NCBI GenBank assembly: GCA_017654935.2
Contig: CM065706.1
Location: forward strand, 13,331,174-13,395,173
Direction of reading: 5' to 3'
From: Phymorhynchus buccinoides
Lineage: Eukaryota > Mollusca > Gastropoda > Neogastropoda > Raphitomidae
Length of the DNA: 64,000 bases
The notes under the pieces: generated by a model
Told to the model about the DNA's origin: nothing
Databases searched by the model: none
What the model saw: the letters and a program-made list of their open reading frames with translations, nothing else
Shown here: piece after piece, positions 32,020 to 42,720 of the stretch
Position numbering within the stretch: the stretch's first letter is position 1
Layout: each line of letters starts with the position of its first letter
Position numbers and translations under genes: made by a program

Positions 32020-32308
32020 CATGGGTGCTCCTGGGAAATTTATAAAATCCTGCAAGGGGGCGGGCGGTCCCGGCGGAGTGCAGGGGCAGCGCACACACAC
32101 ATATTTACTGCTCTTTTTCCACCCCTCAAGACTAGTACAAGTGCTACATTCCTTTGAATATATGCTAATAGTAATATAGGCCCTTTTTATTGTACAAGTG
32201 TGTGTAAGAAAATTGTTGCTTCTGAAATTCTCATAATCCGGCAACGCCGGCTCTAGGCAATTTAAAAATCCTGCAATTCAGGAAATCCTGCAAGAAGGAG
32301 CACCCATG
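32020..32308 (+). mobile_element. MITE with CATGGGTGCTCC ends, copy 2
   Basis: CATGGGTGCTCCTGGG...AAGGAGCACCCATG. It shares CGGCGGAGTGCAGGGGCAGC with copy 1 and is inserted 5 bp from the compact MITE. Confidence 0.75.
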
Positions 32309-32458
32309 CACACACACACAGTAGCCTGAGTAGGCAATCAACTAAGCTTTAATTTAAAATCAAAAACGAAATGAGTCCCGGGCAATTGTAAATAAACCAT
32401 TGTATGGAACATGATAATTTGTAGAAATCTAGTACTGTAGTAGTAAAATAAGATAACA

Positions 32459-32660
32459 TGACTGCCAGAAAAAAAGAAAAGAAAAAACAATTGGGCAAAT
32501 CATGCCATGAAAAAGACAACTGATAGAGCCATTCTGGCAAAACGGTCTGGGGATATTACTTTCTTGACTGTGCTATCTAGAGCAAAAGCCAGAATATCAG
32601 GGTTATTCCTCTTCATCTGATGACATCATCAGTGATGTCATCATGTCAGTACCATTAATG
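32459..32660. mobile_element. piggyBac-like MITE, family PB-C, partial
   Basis: Same as 41913-42127 (GGGCAAATCATGCCA, GACAACTGATAGAGCCA, TATCAGGGTTATTCCTCTTC) but with decayed ends. Confidence 0.65.
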
Positions 32661-32973
32661 CACAGCTCAGCAAGCATAGGCAAGAAATGCAGACTTTTTA
32701 TAAGTCAAGAGGCGAAGAGTATAAGAAAAAGTTCAAAAAAGGAAACTTCTGAAATATCACTCAGTATCACTGCACTACATTGTACATGGGCGTGGGCGTG
32801 ATCTGTCTTCTATGAAGTATGATCAAGAGCATAAATCGTTTAGTATAGTACTGTAGCTGTCTCATGAATGCATTCATCATTTTTACCAAGAATAACAAGA
32901 CATAAAAGCATGCCCCCCAGTAATTGTGTAAACGTCTTCTAACAATGCAATTTTATACTGTAGTAATGCTGTA

Positions 32974-33098
32974 TAGAGCTTTGGATCGTCAGGGGGGGGG
33001 CAGAGCAATGACCCGTATCTCTAAAAATTGACCCCTCATTTTGTGGAGCCAGGGATCCGTGAACATGATGAATTCTAAAAACAATCAAAAGCTCTGGA
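32974..33098. mobile_element. CAGAGCTTCAGATTG-family MITE, short copy
   Basis: GAGCTTTGGATCG at the left and AACAATCAAAAGCTCTG at the right, with TTGACCCCTCATTTTGTG inside as in the 45035 element. Contains a poly-G tract. Confidence 0.55.
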
Positions 33099-33227
33099 CA
33101 TTGTGACAAAATGCGCACTATCTAGTAGAACATTAAATTTTTGTTGTTGTTAAACAAATACTGATGCAACACGAACAAAGCTAGGAGAAACAAACACTTG
33201 TAATCTTTCATGCATTTTGATTCTTCT

Positions 33228-33462
33228 TTAACCCTTTCACCGCCAATGTCGCATTTTAGCACCACAATAGTTTAACACCCATGTCACTAAAAGGCATCCA
33301 ATCCAGACCCATTATCTGAAGACCCTATTTTCTTAATTTGGGGAGGTAGGGATAGGCCTAATGTTATATAATATATCATGTCACCAAGGAATTTGCAATA
33401 TTGCAGAAACATTTTTTTCTGGTATTTTTTTGCTGAAACATGGCTGGCGGCAAAAGGGTTAA
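33228..33462 (+). mobile_element. piggyBac-like MITE, family PB-A
   Basis: TTAA (33228-33231, 33459-33462), CCCTTTCACCGCCA...GGCGGCAAAAGGG. Confidence 0.9.
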
Positions 33463-33543
33463 AACAGAAAAATCAAAATGATTATTGACACTGTGACAAA
33501 CACACTCACACCATCTCTCTCTCTCTCTCACAGTCACACACAC

Positions 33544-34353
33544 CAGACCTGTTTACCCTTATAATGAAAAACCCGAAATTTGCCACACACAAAAACGGAA
33601 TTTGAGAACAAAAACCGGAATTCACATGATCTGTACACGACTAGCGATAAAGCGGTTTCTTGTTCTTCTCCTTTCCGCGAACATCAGCGTCGATTTTCAA
33701 TATTGTGAAGATTTCTTGGCTCAATTTTGCCAGAAAAGTTTTATTAGTAAATTCAGTCACTAATTCTTAGTCAATTTTAGTATAAAACAAGCTGGGAAAA
33801 GCAAAATACCTGGAAATGTCCACGATGGGACAGAGAAAAATCACTCGGCCGCGGATCGGCAGATGCCAAGTTGCAACTCGGCGCCATCCCGATCAATTTT
33901 GACTTCATTTTCCGTTGAAAACTTCTCACATCATCGTATTTTCCAGTGATAATATAATCTAAATTGACTCATTTCAAGCCCTAATTACAATCTCTACCAT
34001 TAAAAAACTGCCTGGAAAGCTCTTCGAATCGACAGTAAAAGTCTGGCCGCCATTTGCTCAGTCCCGAAATAGATCGACCAAAATAAAAACATTATTATTT
34101 TCACCCCTTTAACCAATGAAAATGCAGCATTTAATGCATGTGACGTCAAGCACAACCCCTTTTCTGATGACGTAGCGTGTTAGGTACACGTTTCGGTCAA
34201 CCCTTGCGTCTTTTCCTACGAACGGAAACAAATAATAGACGTTTTTTCGAAATCCCGGAATTTTCAGCGTTCATCCGGAATTTACTATTTTACCCGGAAT
34301 TTTAGCAAATTTCTGGAATAATTCCGGCTAAACCGGAATGGTAAACAGGTCTG
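33544..34353 (-). mobile_element. CAGACCTGTTTACC-family element, 810 bp, with possible first exon
   Basis: Ends CAGACCTGTTTACC...GGTAAACAGGTCTG. It is inserted in a CA run, so the target duplication is ambiguous. Subterminal TCCGGAATTT/AAACCGGAAT motifs are repeated. On the minus strand a 26-codon open stretch (33810-33887, MAPSCNLASADP...) begins in a GGGATGGCGCC context and ends at a donor-like CAG/GTATTTTG. This suggests a retained first exon of a lost transposase; coding is uncertain. Confidence 0.65.
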
Positions 34354-34860
34354 CACACACACACAAAAACTCACTTTCATTTTTTTAATTTCTTATCGAC
34401 TCATTGAGCCAAGTTCATAGTTCACTAGCAAACCCGCTCACTACACTTCAAGCACACAAACACACACACACATACTGTCTGAATCACTTTTCGTTTAAGT
34501 GGAAGGACGTTAAACTGAAGAACACACACACTCTCTCTCTGAGTCTCTCCCTCTATCATTCAGTCAGGTTAATATCCAAGGGAATTAAGCACTGCCAGCC
34601 AGTCCAGCCTGTTAAGTTACTACCAGTACTTTGAGGTACTACCCTTTACTACTACAGCACATATGATTTGACATAAAATTAAAAGTGAGTCTTCCTTGGC
34701 AGAGATTTGCACTGGAGGTTCAAAATTTCGATGACAGTATGAGACCATCAGTGTTGCAAGATAGGTTTTTTGATACACCACCATACAAAATTTAAAGCGA
34801 TTCTGTCGACCAGTTCATGAGTTACACTTACACTACATGGTGAACAAACACACGCACAGA

Positions 34861-35126
34861 CAGACCTGCCTACCCCCAATTTCTTTTTTAGGTACTCCAT
34901 AAAATAAAATTCCGTACTTTTTCTCAAAACTCTGTATTTTGCAAGGAGACCCAAAAACGAAACATTACAGAACATTAAACCGCCATGCAAAATGATGAAA
35001 AACACTCGATTTTGACCACCTTAAGTTCAAATTTTTGCAGTATTAATTTTCCATTTACTGTACTGCAGTACTGGGGCTCAAAATCGTGTACTAAATACGG
35101 AAAAATCGTATGGGTAGGCAGGTCTG
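34861..35126. mobile_element. CAGACCTG-family MITE with 6-bp duplication
   Basis: CAGACCTGCCTACCC...GGGTAGGCAGGTCTG flanked by CACAGA on both sides (34855-34860, 35127-35132). Confidence 0.85.
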
Positions 35127-35204
35127 CACAGACATCAAATGAATTTTATAAGCATAGATTTTATGCTGCTAGGAATAGATAGTAATCAAAATAATCTTTC
35201 TTTC

Positions 35205-35236
<32 letters not shown>

Positions 35237-35689
35237 CAGGGAAGGGATAAGGATTAATCAGTTACACCTGCAGAATACATTTTTCCAAAAAATTATTGTA
35301 AGCCGACTACTAGTTCTACTGGTACTAGTAGTTGCCAGACTAACCTTTTCCCCCCTTTTGTTTGTATAAATATAGAACCCACAACATCTGAAGGGCTTTA
35401 TTGTTTTGTATTTTTTCGGTCAAGGATGCTTGAAGTTTTATTTGTTTTTTTGATAATCCGTTATAGTAGTTATTAGTACCTATACCATAACAAATTACTA
35501 AACTACTGAATAATTTTTCAAAATTTTTTATTGGACGCTCAAGCATATTATTTGGCAGATAATTGTGTTTTTAGAATCAACTACATCTGAAACTTGGAAA
35601 GATAAAAGACGAAAGCCTTGAAAAGAAAACCACAACGCTACAATGTTTAGACATGTTCTTAAACAGAAGGTGCTGCAGGTGCAACGCCA

Positions 35690-35805
35690 CACAATTGTGG
35701 TTTTTTTGGAGGGGGGGAGCGGACTCAGGAAACCTAGCTATCAATTTGTCATTATACCAGGCAGTAGGATTTCTTCCTGCTCTTGCCGACTCTTTCAACT
35801 TCACT
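35690..35805 (-). mobile_element. SINE family S2 fragment, inverted
   Basis: Complement of the segment AAATCCCACTGCCTGGTATG...GATAGCTAGGTTTCC seen at 45500-45545 in the 45005 SINE, plus a G tract where that copy has poly-C. Confidence 0.6.
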
Positions 35806-35906
35806 GTCTTTGACTGCCGAATGGAATTTTGTCAGAGTAGCTTTAGCTTCAAGTCCCCAGCAAAACTTCACATGGAAAAGCAGGAAATGCTATTTGACAA
35901 CACAGA

Positions 35907-36124
35907 CAGGGCTCCCAATCGCCCCACAAAACAAGGGGTCCCAGGGACTCCTTCACTTACAGTCTAGAGGGTCCTAGAGGCAGGATAGAGGGTCCCAGTG
36001 GCATTGCGAATGCTAAAAAGAAATTTTCTAGTGCATCCCTGGGACCCCCTGCACATTCTTTTAGAGGGTCATTTAGAATTGTAGTGCTTCATAGACCCCC
36101 AAATGGGGGTCCCTGGGAGCCCTG
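35907..36124 (+). mobile_element. hAT-like MITE, CAGGGCTCCC family, copy 2
   Basis: CAGGGCTCCCAATCG...CTGGGAGCCCTG, flanked by ACAGA (35902-35906, 36125-36129), a perfect 5-bp duplication, 218 bp. Confidence 0.9.
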
Positions 36125-36129
36125 ACAGA

Positions 36130-37172
36130 TCACACTCGGCAGAAAATCAGCACCCTCTAGCAACACATTCGAATCCTCTGACAGTTCTGATGCCTGATGG
36201 TGACACTGTGGGGCTTACGGTGGCACACTGCACTTTTGGGGGCAATTTTTGTTTCTCAGGATCTAATAAAGATATCTACATGAAATTGTGCCCACTGATA
36301 CAGAACATGACCCTGACCATGCATGCCAAATTTGAAGACTGTGTGTGAAGGCACTATGAAAGTATGGAGCCCATGACTCCATCTAAAAAAAAATTCACAC
36401 GAAATCTTAGCCCCTCAACAGCGCTGGATTCAAGTACGGATCATTTGTCCACTTTCCTAAGACATCAAAGTGTGCAATCATCATAAAATTAGCATTCTTT
36501 GTCTCAAACGAGATCCTGTGAATTGCTTACTATTGTTTGGTGAGACAAAGAACACGAGAAACTGTATGATAAGCTATTTCAATTATCTATTTCATTCGTA
36601 TTATTTGCTTAACCCTCTCTAGGACACAGACGCCAAATTCAACCGAATTTTGTCAACTCATGCAGCCCGTATGCGCCGATTGCGCCCGCTGAACGCCAGG
36701 TCTAGTACGTTCACTTTCACCCTACCCACAATGCAATATACTAAGTTAGTTCTTCCTGTTCCTGACTCTCAGTGGTCCGTTTTTGGTTCTTACAGCAGTC
36801 TTTTTGAACGGATTTTTCGAAGTGACCCCAAATTATTTTCTTCTTTCCACGTGACGTGACGCAGTATTGACTCGGCGCGATGCTCGGAGTGCCATTACGG
36901 ATTTTTTTATTCCAATTCATGGTTTGTTGTGTGACAGTGTGTTAGCTTTGGAATAATATCATCATCATTGCTATTCAATATGCATCTTTCAGAAATGAAA
37001 TGCGAGTTGGACTTTATTCTGGGTGATTTTTTTAATGAAAAGATTTGGTGTGACGTTCGGAGTTAATTCCCATCTCTCGGGAACTGGGATCGATTCCCAG
37101 TTCGAATGGTTGGGAGTCATTGGGTTAATCAGTGATGTCCCTGGGCCCCAGTCATAGGACATTGAAATATAA
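36130..37172. other. Stretch without recognised gene
   Basis: Holds a piece of the CAGGCATCAGAAT family (ATTCGAATCCTCTGACAGTTCTGATGCCTG region near 36170) and otherwise nothing recognised. Short ORFs do not show codon bias. Confidence 0.5.
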
Positions 37173-37180
37173 CATTTCTG

Positions 37181-37580
37181 GGTAAAGGTCAAGATGTGCC
37201 ACCCCCCCTACCTATCTCGGTTAATTGTATTTTTCCGTTATTGCCTTTCTTACCATACATAAAGCTGTATTTTAGGAACATTTTTAGCTAATAACCTTTT
37301 TGGAATACTAACCCTAACCCTAACCCTAACCCTACCCCCCACCGTATAGGACAGAAAAACGCAACGAACCACAACTGTGACAAATCGCGGTGTACTGCAG
37401 TACATAGTGGGGGGTAGGGTTAGGTTTAGGGGTAGGGTTAGGGTTAGGGTTAGTATTCCAAAAAGGTAATTAGCTAAAAATGTTCCTAAAATACAGCTTT
37501 ATGTATGGTAAGAAAGGCAAAAACGGAAAAATACAATTAACCGAGAAATGCATGTGGGGTGGCACATCTTTACCTTTACC
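37181..37580. mobile_element. Palindromic transposon carrying telomere-type repeats, intact copy
   Basis: Ends GGTAAAGGTCAAGATGTGCC and CACATCTTTACCTTTACC, flanked by a perfect 8-bp duplication CATTTCTG (37173-37180, 37581-37588). The 400-bp element is almost wholly palindromic. The left arm ends in four CCCTAA units (37311-37335) and the right arm begins with GGGTTAGG and several TTAGGG units (37410-37450). They flank a central core of about 75 bp. Other copies: 19284-19951 and 16361-16799; end fragments near 5048 and 56182. Confidence 0.9.
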
Positions 37581-38042
37581 CATTTCTGCAAGAGCCAGTC
37601 CAGACATTGTCCTATATATTGATTTCTCTTGTCAGGACAGTTAGTCCCATCATTTTTCAATCCTCTGTACATCACTGCTTAACTCGTTACAAGTCGTTCC
37701 GGACATATATGTCCAGAATGAATAGATAGCTGTCAATAGGGCATTTGCCACAACTGTCCGTACTCTATTTTACGACTACTAAATTGCCCGAGCTTGTTCT
37801 GCCCGAGTTGCGCTGACCTCTCTAGTTCAACTCAGTGAAATTGAAGGTTGCCAGCACGCGGCAAATGGCCTATTTGATGGAATTGCTTCAAGGAAAGTAA
37901 ATCTGTGTGCACACCATACCTTGGTCACTTCTATCACTTCTAAACTCGCTTCGCTCCCTCAGACCACAATTTTGCCTCTGACTTTGCTTTTGTAGTGTTT
38001 TGTTGTGGGGAACCAATCGATGTATAGAGTTTTAAAGTCTAT

Positions 38043-38297
38043 TTATAAAAAAGTCTGATCTACCAATTCCCTATGTCTAAACCTGAAGTAAAAACCCGTA
38101 ATCTTCTTCCATTTCTCCTTTAGTTTATGTATGTTTTGCTTGTGTGTATGGCTGGAGTGATTTGTGAGTTTCTTTAATAATTCAAAGTAGTTGCGATGCG
38201 AATGAGTCAATCTGCCAAATTTTACATGGGCGACACCACTTTTCCATACATCATGTGCATTGTGCACTACGGACAATAAAGATGTCTCATGTCTTAC
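38043..38297 (-). other. Start of YTHDF intron 4 (read-through frame)
   Basis: The frame stays open for 84 codons after the GTAAGA donor but has no YTHDF similarity. The plus strand here has GTGCATTGTGCACTACGG and AATAAAGATGTCTCATGTC, repeat-like sequence. It is treated as intron. Confidence 0.6.
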
Positions 38298-40136
38298 CCG
38301 TCCTCCTCGTTGGCTGCGGTCCCCTCTGTCCATACCGCCGGGACCCCCAGGGTGACCCCCGGAGTGTCCCCCGTGCCCCCCGCCGTGGTGGGCGTGGTGG
38401 GAGTGGTTGGAGGGGGGCGGAGGCAGGGGGGCGCTGTTGGTGGGCGACTGGTCCTCCTCCTGGCGCTTCTCGTAGTGCACAAAGTCGTCGAAGATGCTGG
38501 TGGTGTGCTTGTAGCCGTGCAGGATCTTCACCACCTGCTTGCCCTTCTCGGGGGGCACCTCCTGCGTGTCGCGCGAGTTGGTCACCGGCTTGTTCTCGTT
38601 GTTCTCCAGCCGGATGTGGCGCAGCTGCGAGTTGGGCACGTCCTTCACGTACACCCACTTCACCTCGAACTGGCCCTTCCACTTGTCCTGCGCCCACACG
38701 CTCGAGTTCTTGTTGTAGTCGATGGGCGACAGCATCTGGGCCACGCCGCAGAAGTGCCCGCTGCCGTTGACGGAGAAGAGCATGTAGATGGGGCCTTTGC
38801 CCTCGCGCTCGCGGAAGGCCGAGTCGAGGCGCTTGTTGCCGTGCTCAGTGCTGCACCAGATGTTGTACTTGATGGAGCGGTGGATGTCATCCTCCGAGTA
38901 ACTCTTGATGATAAAGAAACGCGCCCCCTTCGTGTTCAGCGTGAACTCCTTGGGGTTGTACTGGTTCTCCTGCCGCAGCTTGTCCAGAACCGGGTGGTGG
39001 TTCTGGGCTGAGCCGTTTGCGCCCGCACCCGCGCCTGTGCCGCCTCCCCCGCCGGCCATGTTTCCGGGGCTGCTGGAGCCCGACCCGTACGAGCTGGGGT
39101 GCTGTCCTCCTCCGCCTCCTTGGTGGTTCTGGCTGTGGCCCCCGCTGTTGTTGCTGTTGCTGTTCATGCCAGACGGTGGCCCCGTGGGGCCGCCCATCTG
39201 GCGGCGAGGGGCATTCCAGGCCTGGCGCTGCCCGGGCATCGGTTTCCCGCCCACGGGGCCTCCTCCTCCTCCTCCGGCTCCTCCCCCCATCCCACCGCGG
39301 CTCTCCCAGGTCCCAATGTCCATGCTGTGCGGCTTGTTGGGGTTGGCCGGGGCCCGGGGCATCATGCGGGGCCGCACCTGTGGCTGGGACCGGGCCGGCT
39401 GGGACGCGATGGCGGCCCACGACGTTTTCTTGGGCGCCTGGTTGCCCATGCCTCCCCCTCCTCCCCCACCTCCCATGCCGCCTCCTCCCACGCTGAGCCC
39501 CATCCCTTGGGAACTGACGACGCCGTGCATGCTCGAGGACACCGACTGGGGCACGGGCGGGGGCGACACCATCTCCTGGGGGTGGTGGGGCACACCCCCG
39601 ACCATCTCGGCCCCCATGGTGGGGCCGTGGTCCATCTTCTTCTCCATGGGTCCCTGCAGGGTCATGCCCCTTAGCCCCTGCTCCACACCCCCCATGGGGT
39701 CCCCCCCGCCGCCCAGGCCCCGCTCAGGACCGGGCCCCGCACCGTTCATCATCCCGTATGAGTCCGCCGCAGCAGCAGCCGCCGCCGCCATCATGGACGG
39801 GTCCGCCGGGTAGTAGTCCGTCTCCGGGTAAGGGCGGTGGGGGTCCTTGCGGGCACCCGCCTGGGGGGGCGCCGGGGGCTGGGCGGGCGCGTTCCAGTAC
39901 TCGCTGGGGTAGTCCCAGCTGCCGAAGGGGAAGCCGAAGCCGCCGTACATGCTGCTGTAGTCGTAGCTCATGGGGAACATGGCCGTGTCGCCGCCGTTGG
40001 ACCAGGGGCCCTCCGTGGTGCTGATGCCCTGGCTCATGAACGGGTACATGGTGTTTGGGTTGGGCGTGTAGTAGCTCTGGAAGAACGAGTCCGTGCCCCC
40101 GGGGCTCGGCATCTGGCCGGGGCTGGTGTAGGTCCC
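38298..40136 (-). CDS. YTHDF: YTHDF-family m6A reader, large exon with YTH domain
   Basis: Cytoplasmic reader of N6-methyladenosine in mRNA; in animals YTHDF proteins bind m6A through the YTH domain and recruit decay or translation factors through the disordered N-terminus. This exon supplies residues 38-650 of the joined protein. An early Tyr/Pro/Gly-rich region contains GGDTAM, shared with vertebrate YTHDFs. Conserved [10 protein letters not shown] (about 273-282) and MDIGTWE (about 309-315) follow, with long poly-Gly runs around them. The YTH domain is at about 440-590: [64 protein letters not shown]. The aromatic cage is complete at Trp464, Trp518 and Trp523, with the family spacing of 54 and 5. 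The C-terminus is His/Gly-rich, unlike vertebrates. Acceptor CTTTCACCTCAG at 40137; donor CGG/GTAAGA at 38298, both phase 0. Reading past the donor adds 84 unrelated codons to 38043, considered intronic. Confidence 0.95.
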
Positions 40137-40330
40137 CTGAGGTGAAAGAAACGACAAGAGTTCACAAACCGTGTTTGGGTTAATGAATTAATGGGTTACC
40201 GTTAACCCTTCCCCTCGCCCGCCCACCCTCCCCCTCTCGCTAACTCGCCCCGCCAAAGCCACCTACGGCACCATCGCCTAGCTCTGTGAGGATGAAAAGT
40301 ATAGAGGAGCAAACCCAGAAACGTCTTTGT

Positions 40331-40563
40331 TTAACCCCCTTCACTGCCGGAGAAAAATTGAGAAATTATCTTTTTTCTTTTTTTTCATTATGAAATTGAA
40401 AACAGACTCAATCTGACAACATGGTGACTAGAGAAACTATATTTCCCGACTTGTCTTAAAACAAAATCCGGCATTCCAGGACTATGGCATCAAAAGTGTA
40501 TGACATCATCAATGACATCACCCATCCTGTAGTAGACAGGGCGGCAGGCAGGGAAGGGGTTAA
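40331..40563 (+). mobile_element. piggyBac-like MITE, family PB-B, complete
   Basis: TTAA (40331-40334, 40560-40563) with CCCCCTTCACTGCCGG...GGCAGGCAGGGAAGGGG ends. It lies about 200 bp into YTHDF intron 3. Confidence 0.85.
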
Positions 40564-41363
40564 AAAAGAAAGCTCTACATTTGCTCGTATACCACTTTTT
40601 CTTTTCTTTCATTCAATTTCAAATACACCTTCCAGCGTTGACTCTTCTTCCATAACTTAAAAGCTATTCTAGCGTCCCAAGCTTACAGTTTACACAACAC
40701 AAAATGCAAGAACAGATTCAACAAAGCTAAGAGATTTATAAGTAAAGCATACATAGGCATGCAGAAAGAGGCACAACATTAATAAAGCAAACCAGTGCGT
40801 ATGAATAAATACGAAACAGAATAAAAGAATAACTAGAACAGCATTCCAAACGATGCAGTTTTTGCTACGGAGACCATACACATGAAAAAATTGGGTTTAT
40901 ACATAGGAGTTAAAACACAAACAGGGAGAAGATATATACAAAGTTAATATAATAGTGAGTACAGGAAAGGTACCAAGGAATATATACCAAACATAATTTT
41001 CGTTAATCACTTCACATGAACAATATAGATAGTATGCTTGCATTGAAATATTACTTTTCCCATCTTTTGGCCTGGAGTTATTTTGCAGATCTTTAGTTAC
41101 GTTCTTCAAATTTTGGGATACAAGTTGCTACGGTCTAGATCCATAGAAGCATTTCCTGATTCATACCTAAAGAATAAAAAAGTTGTCAGGTAATTCTGTT
41201 GGATATTAATTAAGCATAATTTCCAATAACAATTTGTTTTCTTTATCAAATTAATTATTTAATTTTCCGACTTTCTCAAAGATCATCCTACAAGAAATGG
41301 GGGCAAAAGATTAAGATTATTTAAATTTTTTAACCTACTTCCACTGTCTAATAAAAGTAGTAT
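40564..41363. other. YTHDF intron 3, no recognised element
   Basis: AT-rich intronic sequence; the small ORFs lack codon bias and no repeat ends were seen. Confidence 0.5.
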
Positions 41364-41580
41364 TGGCCACTGCAACTAGGGTTATTAACACCATTGACAG
41401 CGATAGTTCATCCCTTGTTGGTCAGTATCCAAAAGGACATTCACTCTTGCAAGCAAAAGAGTAGCCATTCAGTGGCCTCAAATAGGGTTATTGGCAAGAG
41501 TTATTCCCTTGTTTGGTCAGTACTCAAGCATATACCAAGGGCATTCACTTTTGCAAAAGGTGGCCGTTGCAATGGCTAAT
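41364..41580. mobile_element. Foldback MITE, ATTGGCCACTGCAAC ends, copy 2
   Basis: TTGGCCACTGCAACTAGGG at the left and GTTGCAATGGCTAAT at the right, same internal order as 11797-12016 but inverted. Confidence 0.75.
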
Positions 41581-41912
41581 ACAGATTTCTCTATCAATTT
41601 TGAATCTACAAGCACACAATAAATCTATTTCTACAAATCTCAAACACACACTTCAGTCTATTCTTACATTCATTTTCTCACAGAACTAGATAGATCTGGA
41701 AGTATTTTCTATCATTATCTCAGAATTATCTCTTCAAAGAGCAAAACCCTAAACCCACCATTGAATACAAGAAGTCGTCATATGAATTTCTAAAGCCTAA
41801 AAGACCCTACCTTCATATCTGTTTTATCAAAACGATAAGTAGAAGTATGATACACTAATAGTAGTTTAAAGTTCTATAATCCTACAGGACCCTCTTCTCT
41901 CATTCATTTTGC

Positions 41913-42127
41913 TTACCCCTTGACTGCCAGAGAAAATAAAAGAAAAAATCATTGGGCAAATCATGCCACGAAAAAGACAACTGATAGAGCCAATCTGGCA
42001 AAATGGTCTGGGGGTATTACTCTCTTGACTGTGTTGGAGCAAAAGCCAACATATCAGGGTTATTCCTCTTCATCTGATGATGTCATCAGGTCAGTATGTA
42101 ATACGTTGGTGGCAGTCAAAGGGCTAA
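41913..42127. mobile_element. piggyBac-like MITE, family PB-C
   Basis: TTAC-CCCTTGACTGCCAG...TGGCAGTCAAAGGG-CTAA: inverted ends CCCTTGACTGCC with one-base-mutated TTAA at each side. Confidence 0.75.
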
Positions 42128-42231
42128 ATAAATTGTTTTCATTGAATCTTCAAAACCCGTACTGTCAAAGTTTGTTACATTTACAGTTCAAGTGGTTTCT
42201 TTCTTCAACATATTGGTCTTGTCTAAAACAC

Positions 42232-42720
42232 AGGCATGGCAGTGGGAGCAAAGTGGTTTTCAAGGAAAATGGCCGGGGGTCCAGGGGGCCGAAGAAAATT
42301 CAATAAAATTCAATAAATGAGTGAAATTTTCACTTTTTCATGCCATTTCAAAACATTTTTCAATAATGTTGTTTCAAACTGTTTCGCAGAGGTCTACCAA
42401 GCCTAAAAACAATGAAACACTATCGAAACCAGCAAAACATTTTCACCAGCAAAAACTACACTAGTTTCACAACAAAACACAAAACAAAGCAAACACACAA
42501 TCACAACAACCTCTCTCGCTAAAACACATACACTGAGACTGTCCCTTCCATCCAATGACTAAACAGCCATGAACGGGCAGAGCAAACCCACGAATCCCAT
42601 CTGACACGAAAATCGTAGAATTTTTATCTCTTCTGTCTTTTTCAACACTATAAAAAGATGACCGGGGGTCCTGCAAAATCCACTTTACCCTGGGTCTTCC
42701 GTGGCCGGGGGCGGTGGAAG
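42232..42720. other. Possible MITE fragment region in YTHDF intron 3
   Basis: CAGGCATGGCAGTGGGAG and GGCCGGGGGTCCAGGGGGCC at the left resemble the left halves of the CAGGCATGG and CATGGGTGC families; GACCGGGGGTCCTGC recurs near 42660. Boundaries are unclear. Confidence 0.35.

Noticed and set aside
38043..38297. Extension of the YTH-domain ORF by 84 codons past the GTAAGA donor
   Set aside because: It has no YTHDF similarity, a strong phase-0 donor precedes it, and the DNA looks repeat-like; treated as intron.
38255..39813. Long plus-strand ORFs opposite the YTHDF exon
   Set aside because: They are antisense shadows of a GC-rich coding exon, with low-complexity products and no family resemblance.
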